From positions 1 to 21,983 of the IMG/VR virus record IMGVR_UViG_3300033150_001069: a stretch of 21,983 bases of DNA; one strand, written 5' to 3'. The notes beneath the pieces are model-generated. The model ran no database searches and was not told the DNA's origin. It was given only the letters and a program-made list of their open reading frames with translations. Positions 7,196 to 15,510 of the stretch are shown here, piece after piece. Origin of the DNA: a virus. How positions within the stretch are numbered: the first letter of the stretch is position 1; each line of letters opens with the position of its first letter. Made by a program: the position numbers and the translations under genes.

Positions 7196-9165
7196 GTTAC
7201 TTTCTTTACCAGTCCATCGGCGCACTCGCCCACCTGCCCCGGCTGCCACCTGTGCCATGCCTCGCGGCGGTGCCGGGGCGAGCCGTCGCGCCGCTCGTAG
7301 AACGTATGCTTCTGCTCCATCAGATCGCGCGGAAGCGCGTGCCCCAGGTGGTAGATTACGCACTCGGGCACCTGCTCGGCGGCCTCGCGCGAGGTGTCGA
7401 GGTCGTACAATCGGTTCCCGCTGGCGTCCACCGGCGTCGGGTGCCGCAGGAACCGATAGCTGCCCCGCCAGACGCTCCAGCGGTAGTGGGGGCAGACCGA
7501 ACCGAAAGGCTCCAGGGGATAGCCCCATCGCCGCCCGGAGTTGAGCTCCGGCGTGTCCACGATCCAGTGGTCGAGGTCGTGCCAGAGCGTCACCCAGCGG
7601 GGGGAGCCGAAGGGCGGGTCGGCTTCGAGCCAGCGGTCCAGGCCGACCCAAATCTCGTCCGCGTCGAGGAGCAGTTGGCGGTTCCCGCGCACGTGCGCCG
7701 CCACCCAAGAGCGCATCTCCAGCTTGTCGGCCCACACGGGCCGGGCCTCGATGGTGATCTTGCCGTCCGGGTCGTCCATCGCCCGGAGCTGCTCCAGGAC
7801 GCCACGCTCAGGGTAGTCTTTCCAGAGCGTCGTCGGGCCGTAGGCGATGATGATCTCGTCCACGTGTGGATATACCGCCTGCACGGCGTCCACGGCGGTC
7901 GGGGTGGCATAGCAGATCATGTGCGCAGACACGGCGGGGCGGCGCGTAACGTGGTAGGGCACGCCCTCCAGCCGCCGCGCCATAGCGTCGAGCCCGTAGG
8001 TCCGCACCGCCCAGGCCCGGTCCCGGTCGGGGACTCGGCGAGGCTTCGCCGCCAGGTCGGCGACGGCGCGCGCGAAGGCCCGCTCGTCGCCGTTCGGGAC
8101 GTAGACCAGGCGGTCGCCGTAGGCGTCGCGCAGCACGGGCAGGTCGTAGACGATACAGGGGGTGCCCACCGCCAGGGCCTCCATCGGCACCATGCCGAAG
8201 CCCTCAAAGCGGCTGGGGGCGAGCACCGCCACGGCGTCGCGCAGGACGCGGAACTTCTCCTCGTCCGGGACCTGGCCGGCGTTGACCAGCTCGTGGCCCT
8301 TCGCCGGCGTCCCGCGTATCTGTTGGCCGACGTTCACCAGGTCCAGGGGGGCGTCTACCTCGCAGACGGCGCGCCAGGCCGTGTCGGCACCCTTATAGTC
8401 TGACGACCGCCCGACGCGCGCCATGTAGGGCTTGCCGCGCCGCCTCGGGTCCTGCGGGGCTCGGAGCGCCCTTTCCAGGGCGTCCGTATTGATGGCCGGC
8501 GGGAGCCACGTGCCGGGAGCGTCCGGCATGTCCACCCAGCGGCGCAGGTATTCCAGGCTCAGGGGGCTGTTGGCGATGAAGAACTGCGCCCGCTTCACCA
8601 CGTCCGGGGGGTTCGCCGCTTCGAGTCGCCGCGCGTAGTCGGGAGCATACTGCTGGACCCAGTTCGGGGTCTCGAAGTTCCAGGCCACCAGCGGACGCCC
8701 CATCTGCTCGGCGTAGCGCAGAGCCTCCCGCCCCAGGTCGCCCTTGCTGTCGGTGACCACCACGTCTATGTCGGCGGGAACGCGCGCCCGCGCAGTCAAC
8801 ACGCGCAGGCGGTCGTGCGGGCGGTAGTCGTCGGCCCACGCGGGGGCGCGGTCTGTGAAGATGAACACCTCCGCACCGTTGCGGGCCAGGCAGAGGGCGT
8901 ATTGCCAGACGTGCAGGCGACCGCCGCTGTAATGGGGGCTCGTGTGCATCCAGATGCCGATGCGAGGTCGGGTCGAACGGGCCGGCGCGTTCGGCAGCCG
9001 CCCGTCGGCGGGGCGGGGTTCACGCTTCGGGCCGATGTAGCCGCGCACCAGCAGGCGGGCCGCCTCGTGCCGGTTCACGATGTCCACGAGCTGGCCGGCG
9101 CGGATACGCAAGTCGCGGCCCCTCGCGTCCTTGCACGCGAAATCCTGCAACGCCCGGAACCACAT
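7099..9165 (-). CDS. Two-domain glycosyltransferase (GT4-like plus GT-A-like) with an N-terminal phage neck-type domain
   Basis: This 688-residue protein has three parts. Residues 1-46 (RALQDFACKDARGRDLRIRAGQ and following) resemble the short RALRDF-type domains often encoded between capsid and connector genes. Residues about 66-400 form a GT-B, GT4-like transferase: a Gly-rich YSGGRLHVW near 79-87, GRSSDYKG at 252-259, and the E-x7-E motif at Glu321 and Glu329 in EGFGMVPMEA. Residues about 412-620 look like a GT-A transferase with the metal-binding DADE at 501-504. The start is ATG 9165, with a weak site. The gene follows the major capsid gene and a strong inverted repeat, and overlaps a methyltransferase. 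The likely role is transfer of sugars to virion protein or host surface glycan; donor and acceptor are unknown. Confidence 0.85.
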   Translation of the reverse strand: MWFRALQDFACKDARGRDLRIRAGQLVDIVNRHEAARLLVRGYIGPKREPRPADGRLPNAPARSTRPRIGIWMHTSPHYSGGRLHVWQYALCLARNGAEVFIFTDRAPAWADDYRPHDRLRVLTARARVPADIDVVVTDSKGDLGREALRYAEQMGRPLVAWNFETPNWVQQYAPDYARRLEAANPPDVVKRAQFFIANSPLSLEYLRRWVDMPDAPGTWLPPAINTDALERALRAPQDPRRRGKPYMARVGRSSDYKGADTAWRAVCEVDAPLDLVNVGQQIRGTPAKGHELVNAGQVPDEEKFRVLRDAVAVLAPSRFEGFGMVPMEALAVGTPCIVYDLPVLRDAYGDRLVYVPNGDERAFARAVADLAAKPRRVPDRDRAWAVRTYGLDAMARRLEGVPYHVTRRPAVSAHMICYATPTAVDAVQAVYPHVDEIIIAYGPTTLWKDYPERGVLEQLRAMDDPDGKITIEARPVWADKLEMRSWVAAHVRGNRQLLLDADEIWVGLDRWLEADPPFGSPRWVTLWHDLDHWIVDTPELNSGRRWGYPLEPFGSVCPHYRWSVWRGSYRFLRHPTPVDASGNRLYDLDTSREAAEQVPECVIYHLGHALPRDLMEQKHTFYERRDGSPRHRREAWHRWQPGQVGECADGLVKKVTWPIPEQVRCAFQRMIGAGGKARCADTSTVAT

Positions 9166-9183
9166 ACGCCGGCCCTCGCGTTG

Positions 9184-9222
9184 GGCGGGGCCGCAGGCCG
9201 CTACTCAGGCCTGCGGCCCGCC
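9184..9222 (-). terminator. Strong inverted repeat behind the capsid gene (terminator-like or mRNA-end hairpin)
   Basis: GGGCCGCAGGCC (9188-9199) and GGCCTGCGGCCC (9208-9219) are perfect 12-base inverted arms around an 8-base loop, extendable to about 15 pairs with one bulged G. It begins 17 bases after the capsid stop in the direction of transcription. No U-tract follows on the minus strand, so it is not a classical intrinsic terminator. It may reduce read-through or protect the abundant capsid mRNA. It is the only sizeable noncoding gap (73 bases) inside the minus-strand operon. Confidence 0.5.
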
Positions 9223-9238
9223 ACAGCAGTTACGGCGT

Positions 9239-10594
9239 TCAGCTCGTGCCGGAGCTGAGAATCGCCATCGCGCGGGGCTGCCAGAGGCGGCCGCCCATCA
9301 CGCAATAGACGACGAACGCCATCAGGTTCTCGCGGAACTTATAGTGCTCGCTCCGCTTCACGACGACCTCCTCCTCGGACGCGATGGCGTACTCGGAGAA
9401 GTCGCCGAAAATCACGTCGCCGTCGCTCCCCAACTCAGGCTGACGCAGCGACACCAAGTAGGGGTAGCCCACCAGGCGGTCGCGCGGTCCGTCAGCCGTG
9501 GTAGCAGAGAACAGGGGCCGGTCCTGGGCGTCCGTCTCCAGCTCCAGGGTCAGCTCCACGTCGTCGTGGATCATAAAGCGCGCGTTGCTCCGATGGTGCG
9601 GAAGCACGGCGTGCTTCAGATTCACAAGGTCGGTGTAGCCGACGGAGTTGGCCGTCGCGCGCGCGACCGTGCGAATGCCGGTCGTGTTCACGATGCCGAG
9701 CGGTTCCCCGGTGCCGGTGCCGTTGATGAAAAGGTTGTCCAGGTAGGACTGGACGCCGGCGCGGTAGAGCCGGGCGAGGAGCGCCTCAAGGTCGATGGCA
9801 GACCGGGACAGCATACGGATACTGATTTCCGTATAGCCGGCCACCTCGTAGGTGGGAATCTCGATCTGCTCGAACTCGGGCTGGGTCTCCGGCTTGGAGG
9901 CCCCCTCGCTGATCACCTGGAACGACATGCCCCCGTATTCGTTGCTATCCGTCTGCACGAGACGGGGGAGCGTGACGTTGCCGGTGCGGCACGGGATGAC
10001 GGTTGCCAGACCCATAATATGGGTCGGCTCCGTCGGCAGCTCCAGCAGGCGGGCGATGTATTCCTCCGGGACGAGGTTTTCCTCGCCGCTGCCGGAGGAG
10101 CCGTCAGACAGAAGGGCTTTGCCCAGCGCCATCGCCGCCGCCCAGCGCTTCCCAAAGAACGCCGCGCGCAGGTGGGCCGGCACGCAGATTCCGTCCGCGC
10201 CCTCCTTGAACTTCGGGCTCTTTGGGGTCAGGACCTCCCTTTCGCGGTCGCTCAGGCTCTTGCCCTGCATGTAGCGCAGGAAAGCCCGCTCCTGTGCGAT
10301 GGCCTCTTTCATCGGGTCGCGCGGCGTAGCCGGCGCGACGGGGGCCACGTCACCGCCATTCTGCACGGTAGCGGCAGCACGCCAGCCGCCGATGCGCTGC
10401 CGCCGCTCCTTGGCCTTGATCTCCTGGTCAATCTGCGCCTCCAGGGCGTCGTACTCCTGCTCCTTGGCCTTCAGGTCGGCGGCGATCTTGCCCTTCACCG
10501 CCTCGTCTTCGGCCTCGGCCAGTTTCCGGCGCATGGCGTCCAGCTCGTCCAGGAGCGCCTCGGCCTTAGCCAAAAGCTGGTCGAGTTCCTCCAT
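9239..10594 (-). CDS. Major capsid protein (HK97 fold)
   Basis: This 451-residue protein has an N-terminal coiled-coil (residues about 2-66, LLAKAEALLDELDAMRRKLA and onward), the delta domain usually removed by the prohead protease. A linker rich in Ala/Pro follows (about 70-95), then the HK97-type core. Typical elements are EEYIARLLELP, VIPCRTGNVTLPRL, ISEGASKPETQPEFEQI, a YLDNLFINGTGTGEPLGI loop near the middle, and a C-terminal VVYCVMGGRLWQPRAM. ATG 10594 has a GAGGAG site. The length, including the delta domain, is usual for the family. The gene is directly downstream of the protease that should cleave it. Confidence 0.93.
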   Translation of the reverse strand: MEELDQLLAKAEALLDELDAMRRKLAEAEDEAVKGKIAADLKAKEQEYDALEAQIDQEIKAKERRQRIGGWRAAATVQNGGDVAPVAPATPRDPMKEAIAQERAFLRYMQGKSLSDREREVLTPKSPKFKEGADGICVPAHLRAAFFGKRWAAAMALGKALLSDGSSGSGEENLVPEEYIARLLELPTEPTHIMGLATVIPCRTGNVTLPRLVQTDSNEYGGMSFQVISEGASKPETQPEFEQIEIPTYEVAGYTEISIRMLSRSAIDLEALLARLYRAGVQSYLDNLFINGTGTGEPLGIVNTTGIRTVARATANSVGYTDLVNLKHAVLPHHRSNARFMIHDDVELTLELETDAQDRPLFSATTADGPRDRLVGYPYLVSLRQPELGSDGDVIFGDFSEYAIASEEEVVVKRSEHYKFRENLMAFVVYCVMGGRLWQPRAMAILSSGTS

Positions 10595-10607
10595 AGGACC
10601 GTTCTCC

Positions 10608-12155
10608 TCACTTCAACATGTCGGCGCGTGCCTTCGCCAACCGGAGCCGCTTGCGGCGCAGCTCCACCAAGCCGTCGGCGATCACCCGGTCCTGTCCCTC
10701 CCCGGACGGGCAAGACGCCAAAAGACCGCGCAGCCCCTCGGCGCTCTCCTCAAGCTGTGCCAGGAGCCGCTTGGCACCCTCCACGTCGTCGGCGGCCTGC
10801 GTGCGACCGGGGACGACGGCACACGCGAGGCGCACCAACTCTGTGGCGCGGTCCACCACCTCTTTCTTGGTTCCCGTGATCATCGCCAGTTCGTTCATGG
10901 GCACCAGGGTAATGGTGCCCTCGATGAGGGCCGCCTCGTGAATCGCGCGCACCATGCGGCCCTCCAGCTCGATGTCCTCGGCACGTATTTCACGATAACC
11001 GACGCTGAGGCCCCGCGCAATACCCGCGTCCGTCTTGGCGCGGGTTTCCTGCGCGAGGGGCGTATCCAGATAGGTAGCGTCGATGAACAGGCCGTGTTCG
11101 TCCTCGCGCGCCGTGAACGAACCGACCACCTCCGTTACGTCGCCGCCGTAGGCAGCGTGCTTCACCATGAGGGGCCAGGTGTCGTGTTCCTTGAGACTCT
11201 TTGCGAACGCACCCGGCATGAACATGTCGCCCCCGTAGTCGACGTTGCCGTAGACCGCCAGGTAGCCGTAGAACCCGCCGGTGTCGCCCTCGCCCTTGGC
11301 CTGGATGTCGGGCGCGGCGCTGGCCATAGCCTTCACGGCCCGCTTCGCCAGCAGGTCCACGGCGGTCTTGAACTCGGGCGGTTCCTTGTCGAAGCGCTTA
11401 TACTCGGCCGCCAGGTGATTGTAGCCGGCCCGGCGCACGGTATCAGACGCGCCCTTCGGGAAACCCTGATTGAGTCGGGACATAGCCGCTTTCAGGGCCG
11501 CCCAAACGAGCGTCCCGTCGGGGCGGTGGTGGGCGAACGAATAGTCGTCCTTCGTGTCGCCCTCGCCGCGCACGAACAGGGCCATGTTGTCGCGGAGCTG
11601 CTCGACCGTCGCCTCTTTGACGGCGGCCCCGGCGTCCCACTCGGCGTCCTCCGGCGCAAGCGGGCACCCTTCGTGCCGGCTGGCAGGGATAGCTTTCCAC
11701 TGCTCACTTTGCTTGCCCCCTGCCGCCTTCTGCCCTGGTCCTGGCCTTTCTGCCCGGCGCATCTCGCCGCCGCAACTCGGGCACTTTATGTCGCGGCAGT
11801 GGTCCGTGCTTTTGAGCGTATAGCCACAGTCGAGGCATTCGCACATATAGGTGCTTTCCGCGCCCGTTTCTTGTGGCACCAGGGGCGCTCCGCCCGCATC
11901 GCCCGTCAGCGCCTTGCCCGACGCGGCGGGCTCGAACGAACCGCTGGCCTCCGCGCAGTGCGCCCGCGCGTCGTCAGCGTCCCACTCCGCTTTCGGGTAA
12001 CGCATAGCCTGCAACTCGACGTCCCCTTCGTCTGTCACGCCCCATATAGCATCAATCCGCTTGCCGTCGTGCTTGCGCCAGTTGTTTTCTCGCCGGAAAC
12101 GGTCATAGCGGTCCGGGGGCCGGAGCCTGCAACTATGTTCATTCGGGTACGGCAT
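10608..12155 (-). CDS. HK97-family prohead protease with N-terminal zinc ribbon and accessory domain
   Basis: The 515-residue protein starts at ATG 12155 (MPYPNEHSC), with a strong GGAGGAG; the longer frame to 12257 is rejected. Residues about 1-78 form a small domain beginning NEHSCRLRPP. A zinc ribbon follows, with Cys107/Cys110 and Cys125/Cys128 plus extra Cys105 and Cys120. A helical XkdF-like region at about 155-260 has HHRPDGTLVWAALKAAM. The protease core at about 285-430 carries VKHAAYGG with His333 and RGLSVGY with Ser384, the expected catalytic pair of U35/HK97 proteases. The enzyme should cleave the capsid delta domain during head maturation. It is about twice the length of a minimal HK97 protease because of the N-terminal additions. 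Confidence 0.88.
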   Translation of the reverse strand: MPYPNEHSCRLRPPDRYDRFRRENNWRKHDGKRIDAIWGVTDEGDVELQAMRYPKAEWDADDARAHCAEASGSFEPAASGKALTGDAGGAPLVPQETGAESTYMCECLDCGYTLKSTDHCRDIKCPSCGGEMRRAERPGPGQKAAGGKQSEQWKAIPASRHEGCPLAPEDAEWDAGAAVKEATVEQLRDNMALFVRGEGDTKDDYSFAHHRPDGTLVWAALKAAMSRLNQGFPKGASDTVRRAGYNHLAAEYKRFDKEPPEFKTAVDLLAKRAVKAMASAAPDIQAKGEGDTGGFYGYLAVYGNVDYGGDMFMPGAFAKSLKEHDTWPLMVKHAAYGGDVTEVVGSFTAREDEHGLFIDATYLDTPLAQETRAKTDAGIARGLSVGYREIRAEDIELEGRMVRAIHEAALIEGTITLVPMNELAMITGTKKEVVDRATELVRLACAVVPGRTQAADDVEGAKRLLAQLEESAEGLRGLLASCPSGEGQDRVIADGLVELRRKRLRLAKARADMLK

Positions 12156-12171
12156 GTTCACTCCTCCGAGG

Positions 12172-12432
12172 CTAAAGGATGGCGTCCGGGGGCGGCGGGT
12201 CGGGCTGGAAGGGCTCGACGACCGTCGCCTCCATCCGCTCGGCAACATGGCGCACAAGCGCCGCCTCCGGGGCCGGGTCGTATTCGAAGCCCCCTGTCAG
12301 TGCTCTACGCAGCACGTGCACGCGGCCCACCACCTCGGCGAGCAGCGCCAGCTCGGGCGCGTCGTCGCACCGCCACTCGTTCCCGTCGTAGGTCAGATCG
12401 TAGCCTTTACAGTCGAGCCGCGCAGGTCTCAT
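12172..12432 (-). CDS. Small protein of unknown function between head protein and protease
   Basis: This 86-residue acidic protein has no signal or membrane segment. It starts MRPARLDCKGYDLTYDGNEW, with a possible small beta hairpin, followed by a helix (LALLAEVVGRVHVLRRALTG) and a Pro/Asp-rich end (FQPDPPPPDAIL). ATG 12432 has a GGGGAG site; the gaps to the neighbours are 15 and 16 bases. The protein could be a minor head or scaffolding-type factor because of position, but I recognise no family. Confidence 0.6.
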   Translation of the reverse strand: MRPARLDCKGYDLTYDGNEWRCDDAPELALLAEVVGRVHVLRRALTGGFEYDPAPEAALVRHVAERMEATVVEPFQPDPPPPDAIL

Positions 12433-12447
12433 TATCCACTCTCCCCG

Positions 12448-14253
12448 TCACAGCAGCCCTCGGAGAACGCCGAGGGTCCAGTTGAAATAGAACGGGTCCT
12501 GCCGGGCGAACCGCTCAGGATAGTGGAGGAGCTGCACGCCCATGCTGAGAACCTCCGTCGCATACGTGCCGCCCGCCTTCGGGGTGCCGTAGAGCTTGGC
12601 ACAGTATTCCTCCGGCCACGCGCCCTCGTCAAAGGGAAGGTAGATTTCGTCGGGCAGGTATTCCTTGTCGGGGAAGTCCACGGCCAGCTTCCGGGGCGGC
12701 CCGCCGTTCCATCGTAGCATCAGCAGCTCCTCGCAGCGGTTGTGCGCGTGCGGGCTCCACTCCTCGATGTGGTGCCCGAGCTCGTGGCTGAAGTCGTAGG
12801 CCATGCGCCGCTCGGCCAAGCGCACGGTGTTCTTGGTGCTGCCGTAGCTGCCCCGCGTCCCGGGCACCAGCTCGAAGACGACGTGTTGCTTCTCCAGGAC
12901 GTCGGCCCCGTCCAAGCTCCGGTCCACCAGGGAGTGGACGTGCTCCAGGCCCTCCCGCGCCTTGTCTTTCCACGCCTCGGGCACTTCGCGGACGCCGGGC
13001 ACCCTCGACCGGAAGCTGTGCGCCCAGGGGCGCGTCCGGTTCGGCGTCTGCAAAAGCGCCCGCTCGGCCCGTCGCAGGCGGTTGGTGACGCTGCTCAGCT
13101 CGTCCGCAAGCGCGTTGTAGCGCCGCCACAGGGGCTCGTAGTAGCGCTCCATCCAGTCCGTGTGTTCGGGCGAAAACGCGCGGAATGCCTTGGTGGCGCG
13201 GGCGTCCAGTTCGTCCAGCCGGGCCAGGTAGCGGCTCACCAGGGCGCTGGCGCGGTCCCTTTCCAGCGAGTAGATGTCGTCCAGCCGTTCGGCCCGGCGC
13301 AGGAACCAACCCGCGTAGTCGGGCAGGTGCTCCATCGCCTCCGTCAGGGGCATGGCGCGCAGTTCTTCGGGCGGCACGTCCGGTTCGGGCAGGCGCTCGG
13401 GCGCAGGCTCTTCCACGCGGACCCCGATAGATTCCAGGGACGGCGCGATGGTGCAGCGACAGTTGGGGTGCAGGGGCGGGTGCTCGACGACCAGGGGCAG
13501 GCGCATCACCTCCCCGCCGCTCTCGATTTCGGCCCCGGCGGGTAGAATCGGTTCGCCCAGCCGGAACTGGAGCCCGTCCAGCTCCAGGCAGAACGGACAC
13601 AATAGGTCGTCGGCGGTGACCACCCACTCGCCCACCTCCACCCCCACCTCGCGGTAGGCGATGGACGACGCCTCGCAGTGATTCCACACCGTCGCCGTGC
13701 GCGCGAGCAGGCGCGCCCGGGTCCGGGCGCGGACGACGCCCAGCTTGCGGAGAAGCCGCGCCTGTTTCTCCGGCCCCCAGCCCTCGCGTCGCCAGCGGTC
13801 CAGCAGGAACGCAATGCTGTCGCGCGTGGTCCCGGTCTCGACGGTGATAGTGTCGCGCAGGTGCGCCTCCAGCGCCGGGCGTAGTTGCCGCGCCACCAGC
13901 GCCTCGTGCTCGGGCGCAACTGTGAAATCGGCGAACTCCTGGTCGCCCGCCGCCTTGCCGGCCAGAGAGCGGGCAGATTTCGCCGCTGTGGGGCTCCAGA
14001 GTTCGACCGTGCGCTCGACTACGTCGGCCATCATGGCCAGCCCCAGGCGCAGCTCCAGGGCGTAAAGGCGTTCGGCCCACGTCGTCGTCAGGCGCTGCCA
14101 GGGCTCCCGGCGCTCCAGGGCGTCGGCCACCTCCAGCACCTCGCGCCGCACCTCACGCGCCAGGTGCCGCGTGAAGGCCCGTTCCCACCTGGCGGTAATG
14201 CGCGCCGCACGCTCGGCGGTCTGCCGCACGCGCGCGCGCGTCCAGCGCTTCAC
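12448..14253 (-). CDS. MuF-type head morphogenesis protein fused to an HExxH metallopeptidase-like domain
   Basis: The 601-residue protein has an N-terminal helical part and then a MuF / SPP1 gp7 signature at about 210-270: DDLLCPFCLELDG with Cys219 and Cys222, then HPPLHPNCRCTIAP with His262, Cys265 and Cys267. A helical linker of about 150 residues follows. The C-terminal domain contains the zinc-peptidase motif HELGHHIEEW with His490, Glu491 and His494, and a downstream ATEVLSMG with Glu567, a candidate third metal ligand. MuF proteins are minor head components that sit with the portal and are often ejected with DNA. They commonly carry C-terminal effector domains. The ATG start at 14253 overlaps the portal stop (ATGA-type). 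Confidence 0.85.
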   Translation of the reverse strand: MKRWTRARVRQTAERAARITARWERAFTRHLAREVRREVLEVADALERREPWQRLTTTWAERLYALELRLGLAMMADVVERTVELWSPTAAKSARSLAGKAAGDQEFADFTVAPEHEALVARQLRPALEAHLRDTITVETGTTRDSIAFLLDRWRREGWGPEKQARLLRKLGVVRARTRARLLARTATVWNHCEASSIAYREVGVEVGEWVVTADDLLCPFCLELDGLQFRLGEPILPAGAEIESGGEVMRLPLVVEHPPLHPNCRCTIAPSLESIGVRVEEPAPERLPEPDVPPEELRAMPLTEAMEHLPDYAGWFLRRAERLDDIYSLERDRASALVSRYLARLDELDARATKAFRAFSPEHTDWMERYYEPLWRRYNALADELSSVTNRLRRAERALLQTPNRTRPWAHSFRSRVPGVREVPEAWKDKAREGLEHVHSLVDRSLDGADVLEKQHVVFELVPGTRGSYGSTKNTVRLAERRMAYDFSHELGHHIEEWSPHAHNRCEELLMLRWNGGPPRKLAVDFPDKEYLPDEIYLPFDEGAWPEEYCAKLYGTPKAGGTYATEVLSMGVQLLHYPERFARQDPFYFNWTLGVLRGLL

Positions 14254-15509
14254 AGCTCACCCTCCCCGGCGGGGCGCTCGATCACCGTAGCGGGCAGGCA
14301 GAACACGTCGCCGTCCTCCGCGTCCAGCTCGGGTAGCCCGGCGATGGCACGTGCCTCGTTGCGGGTGATCACCCCGCTCTGGAATAGCCTGGCCGCCCGT
14401 TCGGCTTCCTTCTGCGCGTCGCCTTGCAGCTCGGCGACGCCGCGCAGGTCGAACATGAACTTCACGCCCGTCTCGCCTTCGTCGTGTAGCAAGCCCTTCG
14501 TGAGTCCCTCGGCGAGCATGGCCCACAGGGGCCGCATCGTCTCGCGGTAGAACGACCGCCTCGCCTCCTGATAGTTGGCATAGGTCGAGCGCTCGATGCC
14601 GATACGCGCGCCCACCAGGATAGGCGGCACCCCGAACGCCCCGCAAATGCGGGGCTCCGTAGCCCACATCAGGCCCTCGGTGTCGATGTCCCGGAGCGGG
14701 TTGAGCACGTCCACCCGCGCGCCGCCGGCCAGAATCAGGTGTCGCCCCCGTCCCCCCTCGCCCAGCCGACTCACCAGGGCGGCGCGGATGTCGTTTTTCT
14801 CGTGCGGCGTCAGTTGACGGTCGCTCGTGATGACCGCGCCGGGCACGTTGAGGTTCTGGAGCAGCTCGGCGAGCAGCGTCATGCGGCGCTGCTCCGTTTG
14901 CACGTCCCGCTCGATGGCGTGGAGCGGCCCGAACGCCCGCCAGGTGCACCCGGGGTGCGGCATCCACTGCCGCACCATATCGGCGGGCTGAATGACCTTC
15001 CCGCCGCTCCGGCCCTGGTGCAGGACGTAGTGGCTAATCAACTCGTTGCCCTTGCCGGTCTTGACGGTCACCCAGCTCGACGGGACGGGCCAGAGCTCGC
15101 GCACACCGAGCCGCGCGCGCCACTTCCAGATGTAGTATTCCCCCGTCAGCAGCAGGCGCGTGGTGATAAAGGCCAGGAGCGCCCGCTGCGAGTAGTAACT
15201 GTTCGGCTGCTCGATGAGGGCGGCGGCCTCGTGGTCCTCGACGGGCTCCAAAGTCCCGGGCTCCGCGTCCTCGCGGACCAGCACCAGGGGGGCCTCCGTA
15301 AGCGACGTCACGATATACTGGACGCACGAATAGACCAGGCTCACCTTGCGGGTGAGCGCTTCTTGATCTTTCGTCGAGAGCGTCTCCCACGTCCCCGTCG
15401 CCTTCGCCGCGTCGCCGGTCCCGAAAACCGACCAGCCGTAGTAGCCGGCCTTAGCGTCGTCCACGATACTTTTGCCCAGCAGTCTCTGCACCCAGCGTCT
15501 CAGGCCCAC
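14250..15509 (-). CDS. Portal protein (HK97 family)
   Basis: This 419-residue protein shows the expected HK97-portal blocks: RKVSLVYSCVQYIVTSLTEA near 54-73, LLLTGEYYIWKWR near 118-130, a PVPSSWVTV turn, then ADMVRQWMPHPG. Later blocks are TLLAELLQNLNVPGAVITS, the IERSTYANYQEARRSFYRET helix, and an acidic C-terminus. The start is GTG at 15509, two bases after the terminase stop codon, so it is probably translated by coupling. The portal is the twelve-fold ring at the capsid vertex through which DNA is packaged. Length is normal for the family. Confidence 0.92.
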   Translation of the reverse strand: MGLRRWVQRLLGKSIVDDAKAGYYGWSVFGTGDAAKATGTWETLSTKDQEALTRKVSLVYSCVQYIVTSLTEAPLVLVREDAEPGTLEPVEDHEAAALIEQPNSYYSQRALLAFITTRLLLTGEYYIWKWRARLGVRELWPVPSSWVTVKTGKGNELISHYVLHQGRSGGKVIQPADMVRQWMPHPGCTWRAFGPLHAIERDVQTEQRRMTLLAELLQNLNVPGAVITSDRQLTPHEKNDIRAALVSRLGEGGRGRHLILAGGARVDVLNPLRDIDTEGLMWATEPRICGAFGVPPILVGARIGIERSTYANYQEARRSFYRETMRPLWAMLAEGLTKGLLHDEGETGVKFMFDLRGVAELQGDAQKEAERAARLFQSGVITRNEARAIAGLPELDAEDGDVFCLPATVIERPAGEGEL

Positions 15510-15510
15510 G

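Noticed and set aside
7196-7735. N-terminal extension of the SAM methyltransferase
   Set aside because: The in-frame extension overlaps the glycosyltransferase, is Arg/Gly-rich and lacks methyltransferase character. The start at 7195 gives a normal small enzyme.
7177-10879. Two long plus-strand frames (7177-8403 and 9080-10879)
   Set aside because: They are antisense to the glycosyltransferase and the major capsid protein and are low in complexity. Their length reflects high GC content.
12156-12257. Longer start for the prohead protease
   Set aside because: The extra residues are Arg/Ser/Pro-rich and overlap the small upstream gene, while ATG 12155 has a strong GGAGGAG site.
10299-12485. 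728-residue open frame on the plus strand
   Set aside because: It is antisense to the prohead protease and part of the capsid gene, both of which have clear family motifs. It has no ribosome site or recognisable domain.
12629-14080. 483-residue minus-strand frame inside the MuF gene
   Set aside because: It is an out-of-frame reading of the MuF gene with repeated Arg/Gly/Ala and no motif; the true frame carries the MuF and HExxH signatures.
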